Source: Adiantum capillus-veneris (lineage: Eukaryota; Streptophyta; Polypodiopsida; Polypodiales; Pteridaceae). From it: DNA of 64,000 nt. Shown here one piece after another: positions 10,432 through 22,118 of the stretch; the stretch's first letter is position 1, and every line of letters begins with the position of its first letter. The position numbers were made by a program, and so were the translations under genes. The DNA is taken from positions 75,015,169 through 75,079,168 of the forward strand of contig CM043958.1 in NCBI GenBank assembly GCA_014529385.2. The letters are read 5' to 3'. Under the pieces are notes generated by a model, which saw nothing but the letters and a program-made list of their open reading frames with translations, did no database searches and had not been told where the DNA came from.

Positions 10432-10779
10432 AGGTCACGTCCTCCCGGGCTTAGTCGCCAGCTGCTCCAGCACACGCCTGCTCACTTTCTCCGATTTCAG
10501 TGAGCTTTGGCGAGCATTCCTAGGTTGACAAATCTTTTGGGAAAGCTCACAGAGCTTGGTCTACTCAGAATTTTGATTTGGGCTCATTTTGGCCTCCGTT
10601 TCCACTACAGGCAGTACTGCACAGGCTATTTTGTCATTTTGTGCAGAATTTCTGTTAGTGTTGTTTTCTACATAACAAGTGCCTTATAGTCTTCTACGGT
10701 TTGTGATATATAGCACAAGTTGTTCCCGTTCCGTTTCTCCTATTTTCGGGCAGTTTTCACATCAGGTGCAGCATTTACC

Positions 10780-11304
10780 ATGGCTGACAACAACAACACA
10801 GATGTGTTCAAGATGTTTGCTGCTAAGGACAGGTTGGATGGGGACAACTACCCTATGTGGGCTTATATGATGCAGCATGTTCTTGTGTCAAAGGGTGTCT
10901 GGAACATTGTGCAGGGCATTGATGTACGTCCTGGTTCTGAGGATGTAGGCGATGTTGAGGATGTTGCAAGTCTTGCTGCAAGGATTGCAGCTGTTAGAGT
11001 TGTTTTTCATATGGCAGAACAAGCTCGTTGGGATGTTAAGGATGCGCAGGCTCATGCATTGATTGCGTTGTCTGTGAAGCGCACCATTGTTCCTCACATC
11101 CGTTCAGCAAAATCTGCAAAACAGGCTTGAGATATTCTAGTAGGTCTTTATGCAAGCCTCAATGAGGCTAAAATTGCTTTGCTGCATAAAGAGCTAGAGT
11201 CGAAGATTATGCATGAGGAAGATGATATGGACACTTTCCTTGCTAGTGTCAAGGATATCAATGAGCAACTTATTTCTGCAAGTGAAGTTATTTCAGACAG
11301 TTTC
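10780..11304 (+). pseudogene. copia C gag, N-terminal part
   Basis: Gag forms the particle. The ATG at 10780 opens MADNNNTDVFKMF, followed by LDGDNYPMWAYMMQHVLVSKGVW, typical of the copia gag N-terminus. A stop (TGA 11128-11130) stands where families have Trp in the motif before the domain UBN2-type LYASLNEAKIALLHKELE. The frame then runs to 11304, where the target duplication and N begin. The same reading frame resumes on the far side of N at 22119, because N plus the duplicated 5 bp (10809 bp) is a multiple of three. Confidence 0.9.
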
Positions 11305-11309
11305 CTTGT

Positions 11310-12387
11310 TGTTGACAGATCAACCTTTCAACAACACTTCCACAAAGATTCCATGAAGATTCCTCAAAGATTCTCTAAAGATTCCATATGAAGATACTGA
11401 TGAAGTGATGAAGATGAAGATGGATGCTGTAATGTGAAGATACAAGCTCATGGACATCATTGAATATCCCGTTATTATCATTTTGAGCCATTACGGCCAC
11501 TTTTGTAATGTTTACGGGGACTTCATATTTTAAGTCGGCAATTGTATTTGGGCCACAGATGCTTGTTGGATGAGCAAAGCCAACTCACGGTGTTGTAATT
11601 AAGCTCTATAGAATCCTAGGGACAAATAAGGTCATTTTGGTCGGACATTAGGTTTTCTAAGGCTTAGTATATAAGCCAAAACCTAAAGCTTTGTAAAAAG
11701 ACTTCTAATAATCTGATTTACTGTCTGTGAGTGAGCGTACTGTGTACGAGAGAGAGTGAGAGCTTCTTCTTGATGCTACGCGCGTACCAGTGGTTGAAAT
11801 TGAGTTCAGAGAAGTGCAGCGTGTTGCCCCCGACGAGAGCTACGCGCCAATACCTACATTGCGCACGTACGGTCCGGTTTTGCGAGCTCCATCTACGAGC
11901 TTCATCTGGTGCTTCGGTGAGCATACGTTGTCTGTTTCTGCATTTCACATATCCACGCGTTTGCATTAAGAGCTACACATTAGGCACTTTAGTTTTCAAA
12001 AACGACGACCTACAAATTTCGGCCAGAAATCCTACGCGATTTTGCACCGGGTATTTTCGATTGAGATTTTGGTTCATGGACCTTAGGGAGAGCGACCTAT
12101 TGGTGTTTGTAGGGTCTCCTTCGAGTTCTGTGGGGTTTCGAGACTGTTTGATGGGTGTTTGGCTCTTGTAAGCGTTGTAGGAAATCTCTTCTTAAGCACT
12201 CTTGAAGGCTGTAGCTTAGACATTAGGTAGATGTCTTTGTAGGAAGTAGTCATTAGTCGATCGAGTAGAGGTTGACACCCTTTGCTTGCTTCCACGCGCC
12301 TGCGGGTCGAGCTTCGTCCTCAATTGACATTATATGTTAGGTGAGTTCTCGCTATGCTGACGTCCGTCACGGCGTATCTGTCCAACA
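11310..12387 (+). repeat. 5' LTR of element N
   Basis: It is 1078 bp and matches 21031-22113. It has a TATA box at 11668-11674 (AGTATATAAGCC). It also contains a half-copy of the motif seen in the leader palindromes near 12028 (ATCCTACGCGATTTTGC). Confidence 0.96.
11668..11674 (+). promoter_or_regulatory. TATA box of element N
   Basis: TATATAA lies within CTTAGTATATAAGCC, about 360 bp into the LTR. It is conserved at 21388-21394 in the second LTR. Confidence 0.6.
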
Positions 12388-12388
12388 T

Positions 12389-12406
12389 TGGCGCCGTTGC
12401 CGGGGA
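12389..12406 (+). other. primer-binding site of N (tRNA-Asp type)
   Basis: TGGCGCCGTTGCCGGGGA starts 2 bp after the LTR. This 18-mer is the complement of the plant tRNA-Asp 3' end and is the primer site used by Athila-type gypsy elements. Confidence 0.85.
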
Positions 12407-12936
12407 CGAGGGCCCTAAGTAGGTGACTGAGACTAGTCCTTGAGGATAGAGGTCCCTCTGGCTTGCCAGAGTACTATTTTACATTTAGATAGGATCAGAG
12501 GGTGGTGGACTCTCTAGGTCTTAGGAGGAGTCTAGGGAGCGTGTGTCTAGCCTAGATCTTCCGTCTTAGGGAGTATTAGGTAGTAGTAGGTTGTGGTGTA
12601 GAGAGTAGGAGTAGGAGTTGGAGTGGTAGATGTGGTGGTAGGTCGACTTGAGAGTCCGTGTGAGGCCAGGAAGCAACCAAGACATCAAAATCACCATCTC
12701 ACATGATGAGTAGGAGTAGGGTAAGTAGGATATCTTAATTGTTGATCTAAAGTATTTTATGCATGTCTTACTTGCTGTTAGACTCATCAGAGAAGTGGAA
12801 AATGCTAAGTAGGAAAGATGGTAAATTGTGTTTGGAAGCTGATTTGAAGTCCAAAAGTTTCTGTGATTATTGCTGAGAGCTCTACAGAGCATAGGGAGTA
12901 CTACTACCAAAAAAAAAATTCATTTTAAGACAGTAA

Positions 12937-14517
12937 ACATCCTACGTGTAGGATGTCTCCAGGGAACTTTTGGCAAGGAATTTGGGGAAATTGAGGTTAC
13001 CAGTGGGTTCAGAGGGTAGGTTTTACCCTAGTAACATATTGACTTGAGTGTTTTTCCCTATTGACCAAAAGCCAAAAGGCGGAGTCAGAAAATGTAAAAT
13101 TTCAGAAAAGGCTTAAATTGCTTGATTTTTGCATTTTTTTGCAAATGTGAAGCATACTTGCACTTGTTGAGAGCATAAGGAAGCATTAGAGACACTTCAG
13201 TCTGAAAAAATAAGCAGTAGACATCCTACGCGTAGGATGTCTTCAGAATGATCTGGGCACTTTCTGGAAAAACTGAGGTTACCAGTGTGTTTAGAAGGTA
13301 GGTTCTACCCTATTTTCACCTGGAAAGTGGAAATTTGACCAAATTTTGACATATTAAAGCCAAAAGACGAGAATTACCAGACATCCTACCCAAATGTCCA
13401 AGGCCTAATTTTGAGACCAAACCATAGGATGACTCCATAGGCATGTTCTAAATGTTGTATTCAGTGCATGTGATAAATTTCATCTCATTTGGGTGAGTGA
13501 AAGTGAAGATTGAATAGACTTTAGCGTTTTTTGGACAGACAAAAGGCAAGAATAGCTAGTTTTGGGGTCTTTTAACACCCAAACTCAATTCTAAGCATAC
13601 CAATGGGTTGCTGAAGACTAGGGGAATCTTTGGTCCAAGTTTGGGTTCATTCTGGGCAAAAATACATCCTACGTGTAGGATGTCTACTACATGATTCTGA
13701 GACCAAAATTCTCCTGTGACCATACCATGCTGTCATATAGCCTTAGATAAGCCTCCTAGGAAAATTTGGTCCAATTTGGAGTTGATTTGACTTGGGAATT
13801 CATCAAAATAGACATCAGGCTTTTCGAACAGATTGTTGATCATTTGACCAACCTATAGGTGTCGGAATCAAAAAGTAAAAATAGCTGTGAGTTTAGCACA
13901 TCAAGGGGAAGCTACAGTGCAAGTTTGAGCTGAAACAGATCACAAAGACATCCTACGCGTAGGATGTCCCTAGGGTCATAAAGTGGTCAAAATTCTATTG
14001 TAGCCATATAGGGAGGTTCTAAGTGTCTCAAGGATTCCAGATCTTTTTTTTCAAAAGTGAATTTGGACCTTGTTTGGCCTATTTACCAAGCAAAGACAAG
14101 AATTGTCAGACATCCTACTCTTGGAGTGCACTAGAAGCTTATGCAGCCCAAATCTTGACCTATTGGCATCCAAATTCAATTCTAAGCATACTATTGGGTT
14201 GCTGAGCACTAGGAGAATCTTGGGATCAAGTTTGGACAAAATCTGAGCAGTTAGACATCCTATGCGTAGGATGTCTTCAGCTTGATTTAGGACTCCAAAC
14301 CAACCTATGAGAACACCACTGTGATCAGCACATCAAGGAGAAGCTGGGGTGAAAATTTCAAGTCATTCTGAGCAAGAGGACATCCTACGCGTAGGAGGCC
14401 ATTTTTAGGTCCAAATAAAATTCTGATCATACCATTGTGTTGCTGGACTTAAGGGGAGTCTCTGGACCAAATTTTGTTAAATTCTGAGCATGTAGACATC
14501 CTACGCGTAGGATGTCT
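12937..14517. repeat. array of spaced palindromes, family 1, in the N leader
   Basis: Seven sites share the core TCCTACGCGTAGGA or a one-base variant: 12937-12956, 13219-13242 (perfect, 24 bp), 13664-13683, 13947-13968 (perfect, 22 bp), 14254-14275, 14379-14396 (right arm damaged) and 14494-14517 (perfect, 24 bp). Half-sites lie at 13380 and 14108. Sites 12937/13219/13380 and 13664/13947/14108 are offset by 727-728 bp, pointing to a degenerate higher-order tandem duplication. Other shared blocks include AGGTTACCAGTG near 12995 and 13275, and TTCTAAGCATAC near 13590 and 14180. Confidence 0.92.
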
Positions 14518-15350
14518 CTATGCCAGTTTTAGGGTCCAACTGTAATTTTGACCATACAGGAGTGTTCACAGTGTCACAGAGATCCCAAATCTTCTTTTAA
14601 AATTGAATTTGGACTCATTTTGACCATTCTAAACTACATTTCACTATTTTGGCCATAACTTTCACAAACTATATCGGATCGAAAAAGGTTTTATATCAAA
14701 ACGTAGCCTGAGAGCGACTCTACAGATTTTAGAGCAAAACTTGACCTAAATGCATGTCAACGGCAACCATTTAGTTGGTCAACTTTGAAAAAAAACATCG
14801 TTTAAGGCCTCAAAATGCATCCGGAAGTCAGGAGTGTCTAAAATCGATAATTCGAAAGAATTGTGAGAAAACGGTCACGGTATTGAAGACTGCTAAGTTA
14901 GCAGGTTGAAATTGTCTTTTGGGAAAACCATTGGTCACCCGCGGAAAGGTGTAAAACTTAACTACGGCCTAGTGTACGTCCATACACAAATCTGGTAGCA
15001 GTAAGACCATACACAAGGACTCTTGATTTTGCAACAACAGTCGCAAGTTTTGGAGAACTTTAACACAAGATTTTTGCTAGCAAATCAGTGCAACTTGTGC
15101 ATAATTCTCTTGTGCTAGCTTAAGTTTAGTTCAGCTAAAAGCGAACTTGAAAGTTGCTTCCGAGCCCACGGAACAAGTGTGGCCGTCAAAGGCACATCAA
15201 GAATTTTTACATTCATTGTGAAAAAAAATTGCCAGCTAAATAGAATTTTGCAGATTGTGTGCTAAAGTGAACACAGGTTAGTTCGGTTGAAGAATCGCTA
15301 CGAAGGGAGCAGTCATTGCAGTATAGTGGTAAGTTGCATAACTTATCACA

Positions 15351-15539
15351 GTGCTTCCAATAGATCGAGGCCTGCTAAAAAGCTCTAGGCAAAGCAAGCA
15401 GCCAGACAAGACAGTATTAGCCTTGGCAAGCAAGGGAGCTAAGAAGTTCAAGCAAATCCCAGTTCAGAAAACTCGGAGATTAAGGCAACCACAAAAGTTG
15501 AAGGACCTCAAGAGAAAAAGACCGACACAAGGGTGCTAA
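15351..15539 (+). CDS. small basic ORF before N gag
   Basis: It is a frame of 62 codons, rich in Lys/Arg (for example KRKRPTQGC at the end), 77 bp before the gag-like ATG. I recognise no family. It could be a leader peptide, a displaced part of gag or chance. The 800 bp before it (14520-15350) show nothing else. Confidence 0.25.
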   Translation: MLPIDRGLLKSSRQSKQPDKTVLALASKGAKKFKQIPVQKTRRLRQPQKLKDLKRKRPTQGC

Positions 15540-15615
15540 TAATTTTTATTAGCTTTGAGGCAAGTTGTAAGAGCTATCACTGAACAGGTACAACAAGGGA
15601 GTCAAGACGAAAGCA

Positions 15616-16817
15616 ATGGCATCTCAAAGGAACCAGACTAGCCGAGATGAAGCTTCAAGTACATCCACAGAAATTACAAGAGAGCAAAGTGGGATCTATT
15701 TAATTGGCCATTACAAAGGATTTCCATGCTATGAGGATATAAATCGGAATTTGTACATCAAGACAAAGAAAGATACAGAGGAAACTCGGACATCTCAATA
15801 TGTGGAAGTTGAAACAGCGAAGAATGTACTACACCCACATCCAGATTTCATGGAAGACTGTCTGGGATCAATTTACATGAGGCATGGAAAATACATCGAC
15901 AATGAGATAGAAATGTTGTACAAGGATCAACTTACAGAACTCTACACATATCCTCCAAGTATTTTTCTGTACAAAGCTCAAGATGGGAAACGGCAAATTG
16001 GTACCCTTTATGTAGATGAGGACGGTCGCTACTACAAAGCTGCCACAAATCATGACGTTCCTGCAGAGAGTAACCAATATTTTGCAGCTAAAATATTTGG
16101 ATCAAGAGGGGAAGACTACAAATCTAAAGGTGGTAATGTTTATCATCTAGTCATGGCTTTACCTCTTGATACGCAGCTAGAAGAGTTAACAACTACAGCT
16201 GTCACTACACAAATGGGTGGCACAATACAAGGCACAACATGGAAATACACTGCACAAGTCTCGTGCACCGCACCAGCACAAACACACCAATTTTACAAAC
16301 AGGGAATACGCCGAAAGTACCATCGATAGCACAACTTCAAAAAGAGCTAGCTTGGTCTCAAGAGCTACTTAACAGAGCACAACAAGTCATATCATCAGGC
16401 ATGGAACAAATGCCAACATCAGATATGGAACCCTCTCAGATGGGGGGAGTTCAAACTCAACAAAGAGACCCTATATCTTCAAGAGTGGGATTAAGAAGTC
16501 TAGCTTTACAAGAAGCAGTGTCCTTTTCACGAACCCAAGTGGAATTTCAAGAAGCATTGGAAGATGCCAAGCCGGAGGAGAAACCACCGGAAATTCACAA
16601 TGCCCAATGTAGAAGTTCAGGTCAAGATGTCATTGTGGTCGACAAATACGATAGGCACTATGAAATAGCCGATGTGAAAAATATGGATTTGTGGGCAACC
16701 TGTAAGTCACATACTTGGACCCCGTCCAAAAGCACCATCCAGGGAAACGAAAAACAAAGATTCGGTTTGATATTCACCCTCGGTGCAAACCTCACCAAAA
16801 TCAACTCGGAAACATAG
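15616..16817 (+). pseudogene. N gag-like protein, N-terminal part
   Basis: Two overlapping frames, 15616-16329 and 16239-16817, form one decayed gene with a frameshift in the overlap. The first opens MASQRNQTSRDEASS. The protein shows a loosely repeated Tyr-rich hairpin pattern: HYKGFPCYEDINRNLYI, GTLYVDEDGRYYKAAT and VVDKYDRHYEIADV, with a fourth copy (YLYLDTTGNHYQQYYGE) in the next segment. I do not recognise a named domain. Its position after PBS and leader, with a zinc knuckle and retropepsin downstream, argues that it is the gag of this family. Between 16817 and 16916 stops separate it from the next frame. Confidence 0.6.
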
Positions 16818-16915
16818 CCCTAAGGCTATGCAAAAGCTCCACAACAAAGACCATATACTGATGGAAGAATTAGCATTACACATGTTAGAAAGCATGGATA
16901 GTGATTTGATCTTGT

Positions 16916-18400
16916 ATGCGAGCAATAATGGAAGCTATTTTCAGCTTCTCAAGGACACCTAAGTCAGTGAAGGATAAAGAGACGAAGCCAGTGGATACAC
17001 CTAAGTCAGTCGTAATCTACAGGTTCATGCATGCAAAGAAGAGGTCATATCTGTATCTAGATACCACAGGAAACCATTATCAGCAGTATTATGGAGAGCT
17101 GCCTCGTACAAAGGGTGCACATGTTGAGATAGCAACATATTGCAACCAATGTGCCATTGGTCATTTAGTGAAGGACTGCCCAACAAATCTCTACATGGAA
17201 AAGAAGAAGCAACAAGCCAAAAGCAAAGTTCAGACAATGACAACAAGGGAACGAAAGCAAGAATCCCCAACAAGATCTCCTGAAAAGAAGCAGATCTTGT
17301 CGCAGAGCACAAAAGATAGGCTCAAGACACAGTTGCTTGAAGTCAAGGGTGTCAACGACATTATCATAGAGAATCAGGCTTTCAAAAAAGATCAATTGAA
17401 TCAACTGATTCAAGATCGCTTAAAGAACCTCAGTGAGGACAAGTCAAAGCATCCACAAGGTGATGAAGATGAAGCTCACAGTTCAAGGGTCGAGAGCAAA
17501 AGAAGCCAAGATTCTGACGATAGTGAGCCAACACAAGAAGAGGTGGTAGTGGTAACAAAAAATCTTAGTGCCACGTCACAAGTGGAAGACATGCAAATAG
17601 AATCAATAATTGAAGCTGAACGTCTACCAAATAAATTCTCTACTGCGGACACTTCATTGGTGATTGAACAAATCAAAGAGTATGAGAAGCTAAAAGAAGA
17701 TGTAACTAAAGACATAGAATGCACAGAAGAACAGGAAATGATTGATTCCAAGATTGACTACCAAGGACAAGCAATACAGGATATGAATGAATATTTTCGA
17801 GGAGAGACTCTACAAAAACCCATGGAACAATGGAAACCAAAGGCCACGGCGACCATTGCATCAGAAGAAGAGAGTCAACCTCAACATCCTGCTACACAAA
17901 CTTCAAAAGATTTCCAAGAAGAAAAGTCACCATTGAATTACCTTCAAGTGCTCAAAGCAGTAAATAGTGACAGAGAGCTTCTGAAATCAAGAGTCAAGGC
18001 ATCACAGTCAGAAACTAGCAATGAAGATCAACAAGCCGCTCAGGCTATAGACCTTCCCCGAAGCTATAGATCAGAAGATAGTAAGCACTTGGGACATGCT
18101 ACAACCAGTCAAATGATAAAGAAGTTCAACATACAAGAGGATGACAAAGATTCCAAGGCACAAAAGTCCAAGAAAAGTACCAAAAGCAAAGAGGACATCA
18201 ATTACTTGGCAGCCAACAAGAAGATTAAATTCTCGTTGGATGTGCATGAGAAACTGAAATTCAATTTTACAGAAGACATAGATTGCACTGCCACGACTAA
18301 TGTCATGTCTTATGGGCTGTGGTTATTACTGGATAAACCAGAACAGTATGAAATTCATCTTCAGGTTCCTATATCACATGGAATAGTTGTCACAAGTTGA
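16916..18400 (+). pseudogene. N gag-like protein with zinc knuckle, running into retropepsin-like domain
   Basis: This is a 494-codon open stretch. Near its start is the fourth Tyr-rich hairpin, then a zinc knuckle at 17141-17179, CNQCAIGHLVKDC. Its C-x2-C-x3-H-x4-C spacing is one residue short of the canonical retroviral knuckle. A long charged, Lys/Glu/Gln-rich linker of about 300 residues follows. At the end a retropepsin-like domain starts (FSLDVHEKLKFNF, then DCTATTNVMSY with the Asp codon at 18281). A single in-frame TGA at 18398-18400 cuts this domain, and the same frame continues at once into 18458-19192. Confidence 0.65.
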
Positions 18401-19834
18401 GGGATTGCAAAAGCTACCCTTACACTACGGTCAAAGGTAATCAAAGAAAAATTCCTAGTGGTGGACTCTCAAAAAATGAGTACACACTTGATTTTGTCCA
18501 TGCAATGGGCGAAAATGTTTAAAGAAGCACCTGAATCTTCAACAGTGGTTAAGCCTATGACAACTCAAAGATCTTCGGCCACTATCGACAAAGGAAAAGC
18601 TGAAGCAAGTGAAACAGTGTTCTGCAACCCAAATCCTTCACTTCAGTCAAAGTCTTTAGCCCAGCCAATTCACGTACACGAAGAAGCCTCTACATCAAAA
18701 GCCAAACCCTCAACAACACAATGGAAACCAAAGCTTAAATTCTATCAACCAAAGTTTCCATCGCAACAAAGCCTCCACAAAAGAAAGAAACAGGTCAACC
18801 AAGTGTTAGTATCCAGGGAGTACATCAAGGACAAAGATCCAATTTGGGTATCGGCATCAAAAGAACCACGACAAGAAAAAGTCATAGGCTGGATAGCATC
18901 AGACAGTTCAATCATTGCTCAAGGCTACTATGACAAGAACATCAAAGTATGGGTCAAAAAACCAAAGGTAACAGCTTCAACACACCCAACATATGGTATC
19001 TCTTCACAACAAGATGAACAGGGCATCAAGCACAGGTCTAACTGTTCATACAGGAGTAAAAACAGGTACAGGAAGAAGAAGCAAAGACCTTCCAAGCAAC
19101 AAACATTGAAGCAGCTGTGGGTACCAAAGTCAGAGCTTTGCGATGAAAATACCCCACAAAGTCAAGCTAAGGTCACACAGCAAGCAGTGTAATGAATGAT
19201 CCCATTCAAGCTACTAGAAGCACAAGGATACTATACAGATAACACTCAAATTTGGTTGCCAAAGATTAAAGCTTCCCCTGAGATCATGAAGAGAACTTAT
19301 GTAGCACAACATGCCCAACAACGACAACCCAACTACGCAACCGTGAGTGCTACAACTCCAAGGTGGATCCCTCGTCATTTACTACAGGAGTAAGGCTTTT
19401 ACAAAGGTAACAACAATATTTGGACACTGAACCCAAAGGACCATCAAGTCAAACAAGCAACAAGGAAAGTGGAAAAGCAGGTCACACAAGGACCAAGGAC
19501 AACTTGGATTCCAAAACCTATAGCCGAAAATCAACAACAGAGGCCCACAACTAGTCTACAGCCTCTTATCAACAAAGGTAAAGCAAGGATACAAGAAGAA
19601 GTCATAGTTTTAAAGAACACAGTCTGGAAGAAGACTTCATCAATCATTGCTTCAACCTCAAAACCTATCTCACCACGCAACATCAGTGTGCTACCAAAGC
19701 ATGAAGAGCAGGTATTTGTCAATGTATTTGATAAAATGGCATCACAAAACCAAACCAAAGAGAATGGCCTAAACCTCAATAGCATATGGAATTGGATTTC
19801 AGGACGTGATCAGGTAAGTCCAAGTCGCCATTAA
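18401..19834 (+). pseudogene. rest of N retropepsin-like domain plus W-V/I-P-K repeat tail
   Basis: It is the same frame as 16916-18400, broken only by stops at 19190-19195 (two in a row) and 19391. The retropepsin core motif appears as THLILSMQWAK near 18484. After it come repeated units with pattern G-Y/F-Y-x-x-N-x-x-x-W: QGYYDKNIKVWVKKPK (about 18918), QGYYTDNTQIWLPKIK (about 19222), QEGFYKGNNNIWTLNPK (about 19385) and a weaker REYIKDKDPIWVSASK (about 18817). Extra W-P-K motifs are QLWVPK, RWIPRHLLQE and TWIPKP. The frame stops at 19834. No RT or integrase follows. Homologous order (retropepsin then W-P-K) is seen behind the Z integrase. Confidence 0.65.
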
Positions 19835-21017
19835 AAATACATGGCATAAGAGTCTAGAGTCGGGCAGCTGAGCCACTAAATGCGCAAAGTGTCAGACCCA
19901 AGCTTCAAGTCTAATATTATCTCTGTGGTCTATGAGTCTAGCTAATAGATATAAGCTCACGCTGGAGAGTTGAGCATACATAAAGTCATGTCACTCATGC
20001 TGGAAGAAATAGCATAAGAGTCAAAGTCTACTATTTTAAATGGTGGAGTGGTAGAGTAGTCCAGAAAACACTCACGCACATGAACACAGTGAGAAGAGTG
20101 GAAAAAACCTCGTCGACCAAAACCCTTCTTGTGAATAACGGTAGCTCTTGAAGTCAAATATATTTTTGCTTCTCTAGCTACGTTCACTCATGGAAGCACC
20201 CATTCAAACTCTTCTCGAACAACATATTGTTTCCCATGCATCTATCTATGCAAGCATATACAATGCCCCATCATTTGACACAATTTGTGTTCCACCCATG
20301 CACTTACACAACAAAATGACGATGACGAAGCGGTGGCAGGTTTCATGAGCATTTGCTCAACAACAATGACTCTGACTTCAAGCTAGTAACACTTATCCAA
20401 TGTATATCCAGTCAATAATAGTAGCCATACAGCCATAAGTACTTTAACTCAACAAAACTTGGTTACATCAGAACATAAGTACATATAGCCTCACATTTAA
20501 TTGTGACTAAAGGCATTTTTTTCCCACTGGGTTTTTTTCCCTTTAGTCCTATCCAGGTATCCAAGACCTTCATTTTGTAATATACGCCACATTTTATTTT
20601 TACTATTTTATTTTTCTTATAAAAACATAGAAAAGCATACCAACGACATCCCCAAACAAATACATGCTCATCAACTAGAAGATCAAAGGGGAACGGCCCA
20701 GAAAAAATTCAAAAAGGCTTCAAGATTACAGGTACACATGTAGGATGACACCCAAAGAACAAACAATACAGAGCTGCCAAGATAATGACCTGCTGCAACA
20801 ACAAACCTCACTCAACCTATTCACGCTACAACAACCAATCGGAGGGGGAGAGCTATGGCTTCAACTACACTACATGTACAAGAAAAAGGTAACTCTACAA
20901 CATACAAAGCATGTAGTAGAAGCAACTGCAACAGCAAAATCTTCAACCAGCACCCAAACATGAAGCACTCGTCAAGGCCACTGCAGACATAGGGTCTTGT
21001 CGGGGACGTCAAGACTT
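19835..21017 (+). other. 3' untranslated region of element N
   Basis: There are about 1.2 kb between the last gag/PR-like frame and the polypurine tract. No domain was recognised. A 72-codon frame at 20745-20963 has no recognisable features. An extra copy of the polypurine tract lies at 20840-20852. Confidence 0.6.
20840..20852 (+). other. second polypurine-tract-like copy in N
   Basis: CGGAGGGGGAGAG is identical over 13 bases to the tract that abuts the 3' LTR at 21018-21030, but lies 178 bp upstream. Confidence 0.6.
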
Positions 21018-21030
21018 CGGAGGGGGAGAG
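21018..21030 (+). other. polypurine tract of element N
   Basis: CGGAGGGGGAGAG directly precedes TGTTGACAGG of the 3' LTR. Confidence 0.9.
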
Positions 21031-22113
21031 TGTTGACAGGTCACCTTTCAACAACACTTCCACAAAGATTCCATGAAGATTCCTCAAAGATTCTCTAAAG
21101 ATTACATATGAAGATGCTGATGAAGTGATGAAGATGAATATGGATGCTGTAATGTGAAGATACAAGCTCATGGACATCATCGAATATCCCGTTATTATCA
21201 TTTTGAGCCATTACGGCCACTTTTGTAATGTTTACGGGAACTTCATATTTTAAGTCGGCAATTGTATTTTGGCCACAGATGCTTGTTGGATGAGCTAAGC
21301 CAACTCACGGTGTTGTAATTAAGCTCTATAGAATCCTAGGAACAAATAAGGTCATTTTGGTCGGACATTAGGTTTTCTAAGGCTTAGTATATAAGCCAAA
21401 ACCTAAAGCTTTGTAAAAAGACTTCTAATAATCTGATTTACTGTCTATGAGTGAGCGTACTGTGTACGAGAGAGAGTGAGAGCTTCTTCTTGACGCTACG
21501 CATGTACCAGTGGTCGGAATCAAGTGTGGAGAAGTGCAGTGTGTTGCCCTCGACGAGAGCTATGCGCCAATACCTACATTGCGCACGTACGGTCTGGTTT
21601 TGCGAGCTCCATCTATGAGCTTCATTTGGTGATTCGATGAGCATACGTTGTCCATTTCTGCATTTTGGCATTTCCACGCATTCGCATTGAATAGAGCTAC
21701 ACATTAGGCACTTTAGTTTTTGGAAACGACGACCTGCAAATTTCGGCCAGACATCCTATGCGATTTTGCACCGGGTGTTTTGGATTGAGATTTTGGTTCA
21801 TGGACCTTAGGGAGAGCGACCTATTGGTGTTAGTAGGGTCTCCTTTAAGTTCTGTGGCGTTTTGAGACTGTTTGATGGGTGTTTGGCTCTTGTAAGCGTT
21901 GTAGGAAATATGTTCTTAAGCACTCTTGAAGGCTGTAGCTTAAACATTAGGTAGATATCTCTGTAGGAAGTAGTCATTAGTCGGTCGAGTAGAGGTTGAC
22001 ACCCTTTGCTTGCTTCCACACGCCTGTGGGTCGAGCTTCGTCCTCAGTTGACATTATATGTTGGGTGAGTTTACTCGCTATGCTGACGTCCGTCACGGCG
22101 TATCCGTCCAACA
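21031..22113 (+). repeat. 3' LTR of element N
   Basis: It is 1083 bp with the same termini as the 5' LTR, and is followed by the CTTGT target duplication at 22114-22118. The TATA box is at 21388-21394. Confidence 0.96.
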
Positions 22114-22118
22114 CTTGT

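Larger units (their letters stand above)
11310..22113 (+). mobile_element. non-autonomous LTR retrotransposon N, nested in copia gag
   Basis: Boundaries are exact: LTRs at 11310-12387 and 21031-22113 start TGTTGACAG and end GTCCAACA, with a perfect 5-bp target duplication CTTGT at 11305-11309 and 22114-22118. A tRNA-Asp-type PBS follows the first LTR and a polypurine tract precedes the second. The 8.6-kb interior has a palindrome array, a gag/retropepsin-like reading region with W-P-K repeats and no recognisable RT, RNase H or integrase. It therefore depended on enzymes supplied in trans. LTR divergence is about 5 percent by eye, consistent with insertion after C. Confidence 0.95.

Noticed and set aside
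12937-14517. CRISPR-like array (short palindromic repeats with spacers)
   Set aside because: Spacing is irregular (115-284 bp), spacers are themselves related, and the array lies inside an LTR retrotransposon of a plant.
15351-19834. Host gene with exons between 15.3 and 19.8 kb
   Set aside because: The frames lie inside exact LTR borders with PBS and polypurine tract, and they carry a zinc knuckle and retropepsin-like motifs. No splice pattern is needed, since stops and shifts explain the breaks.
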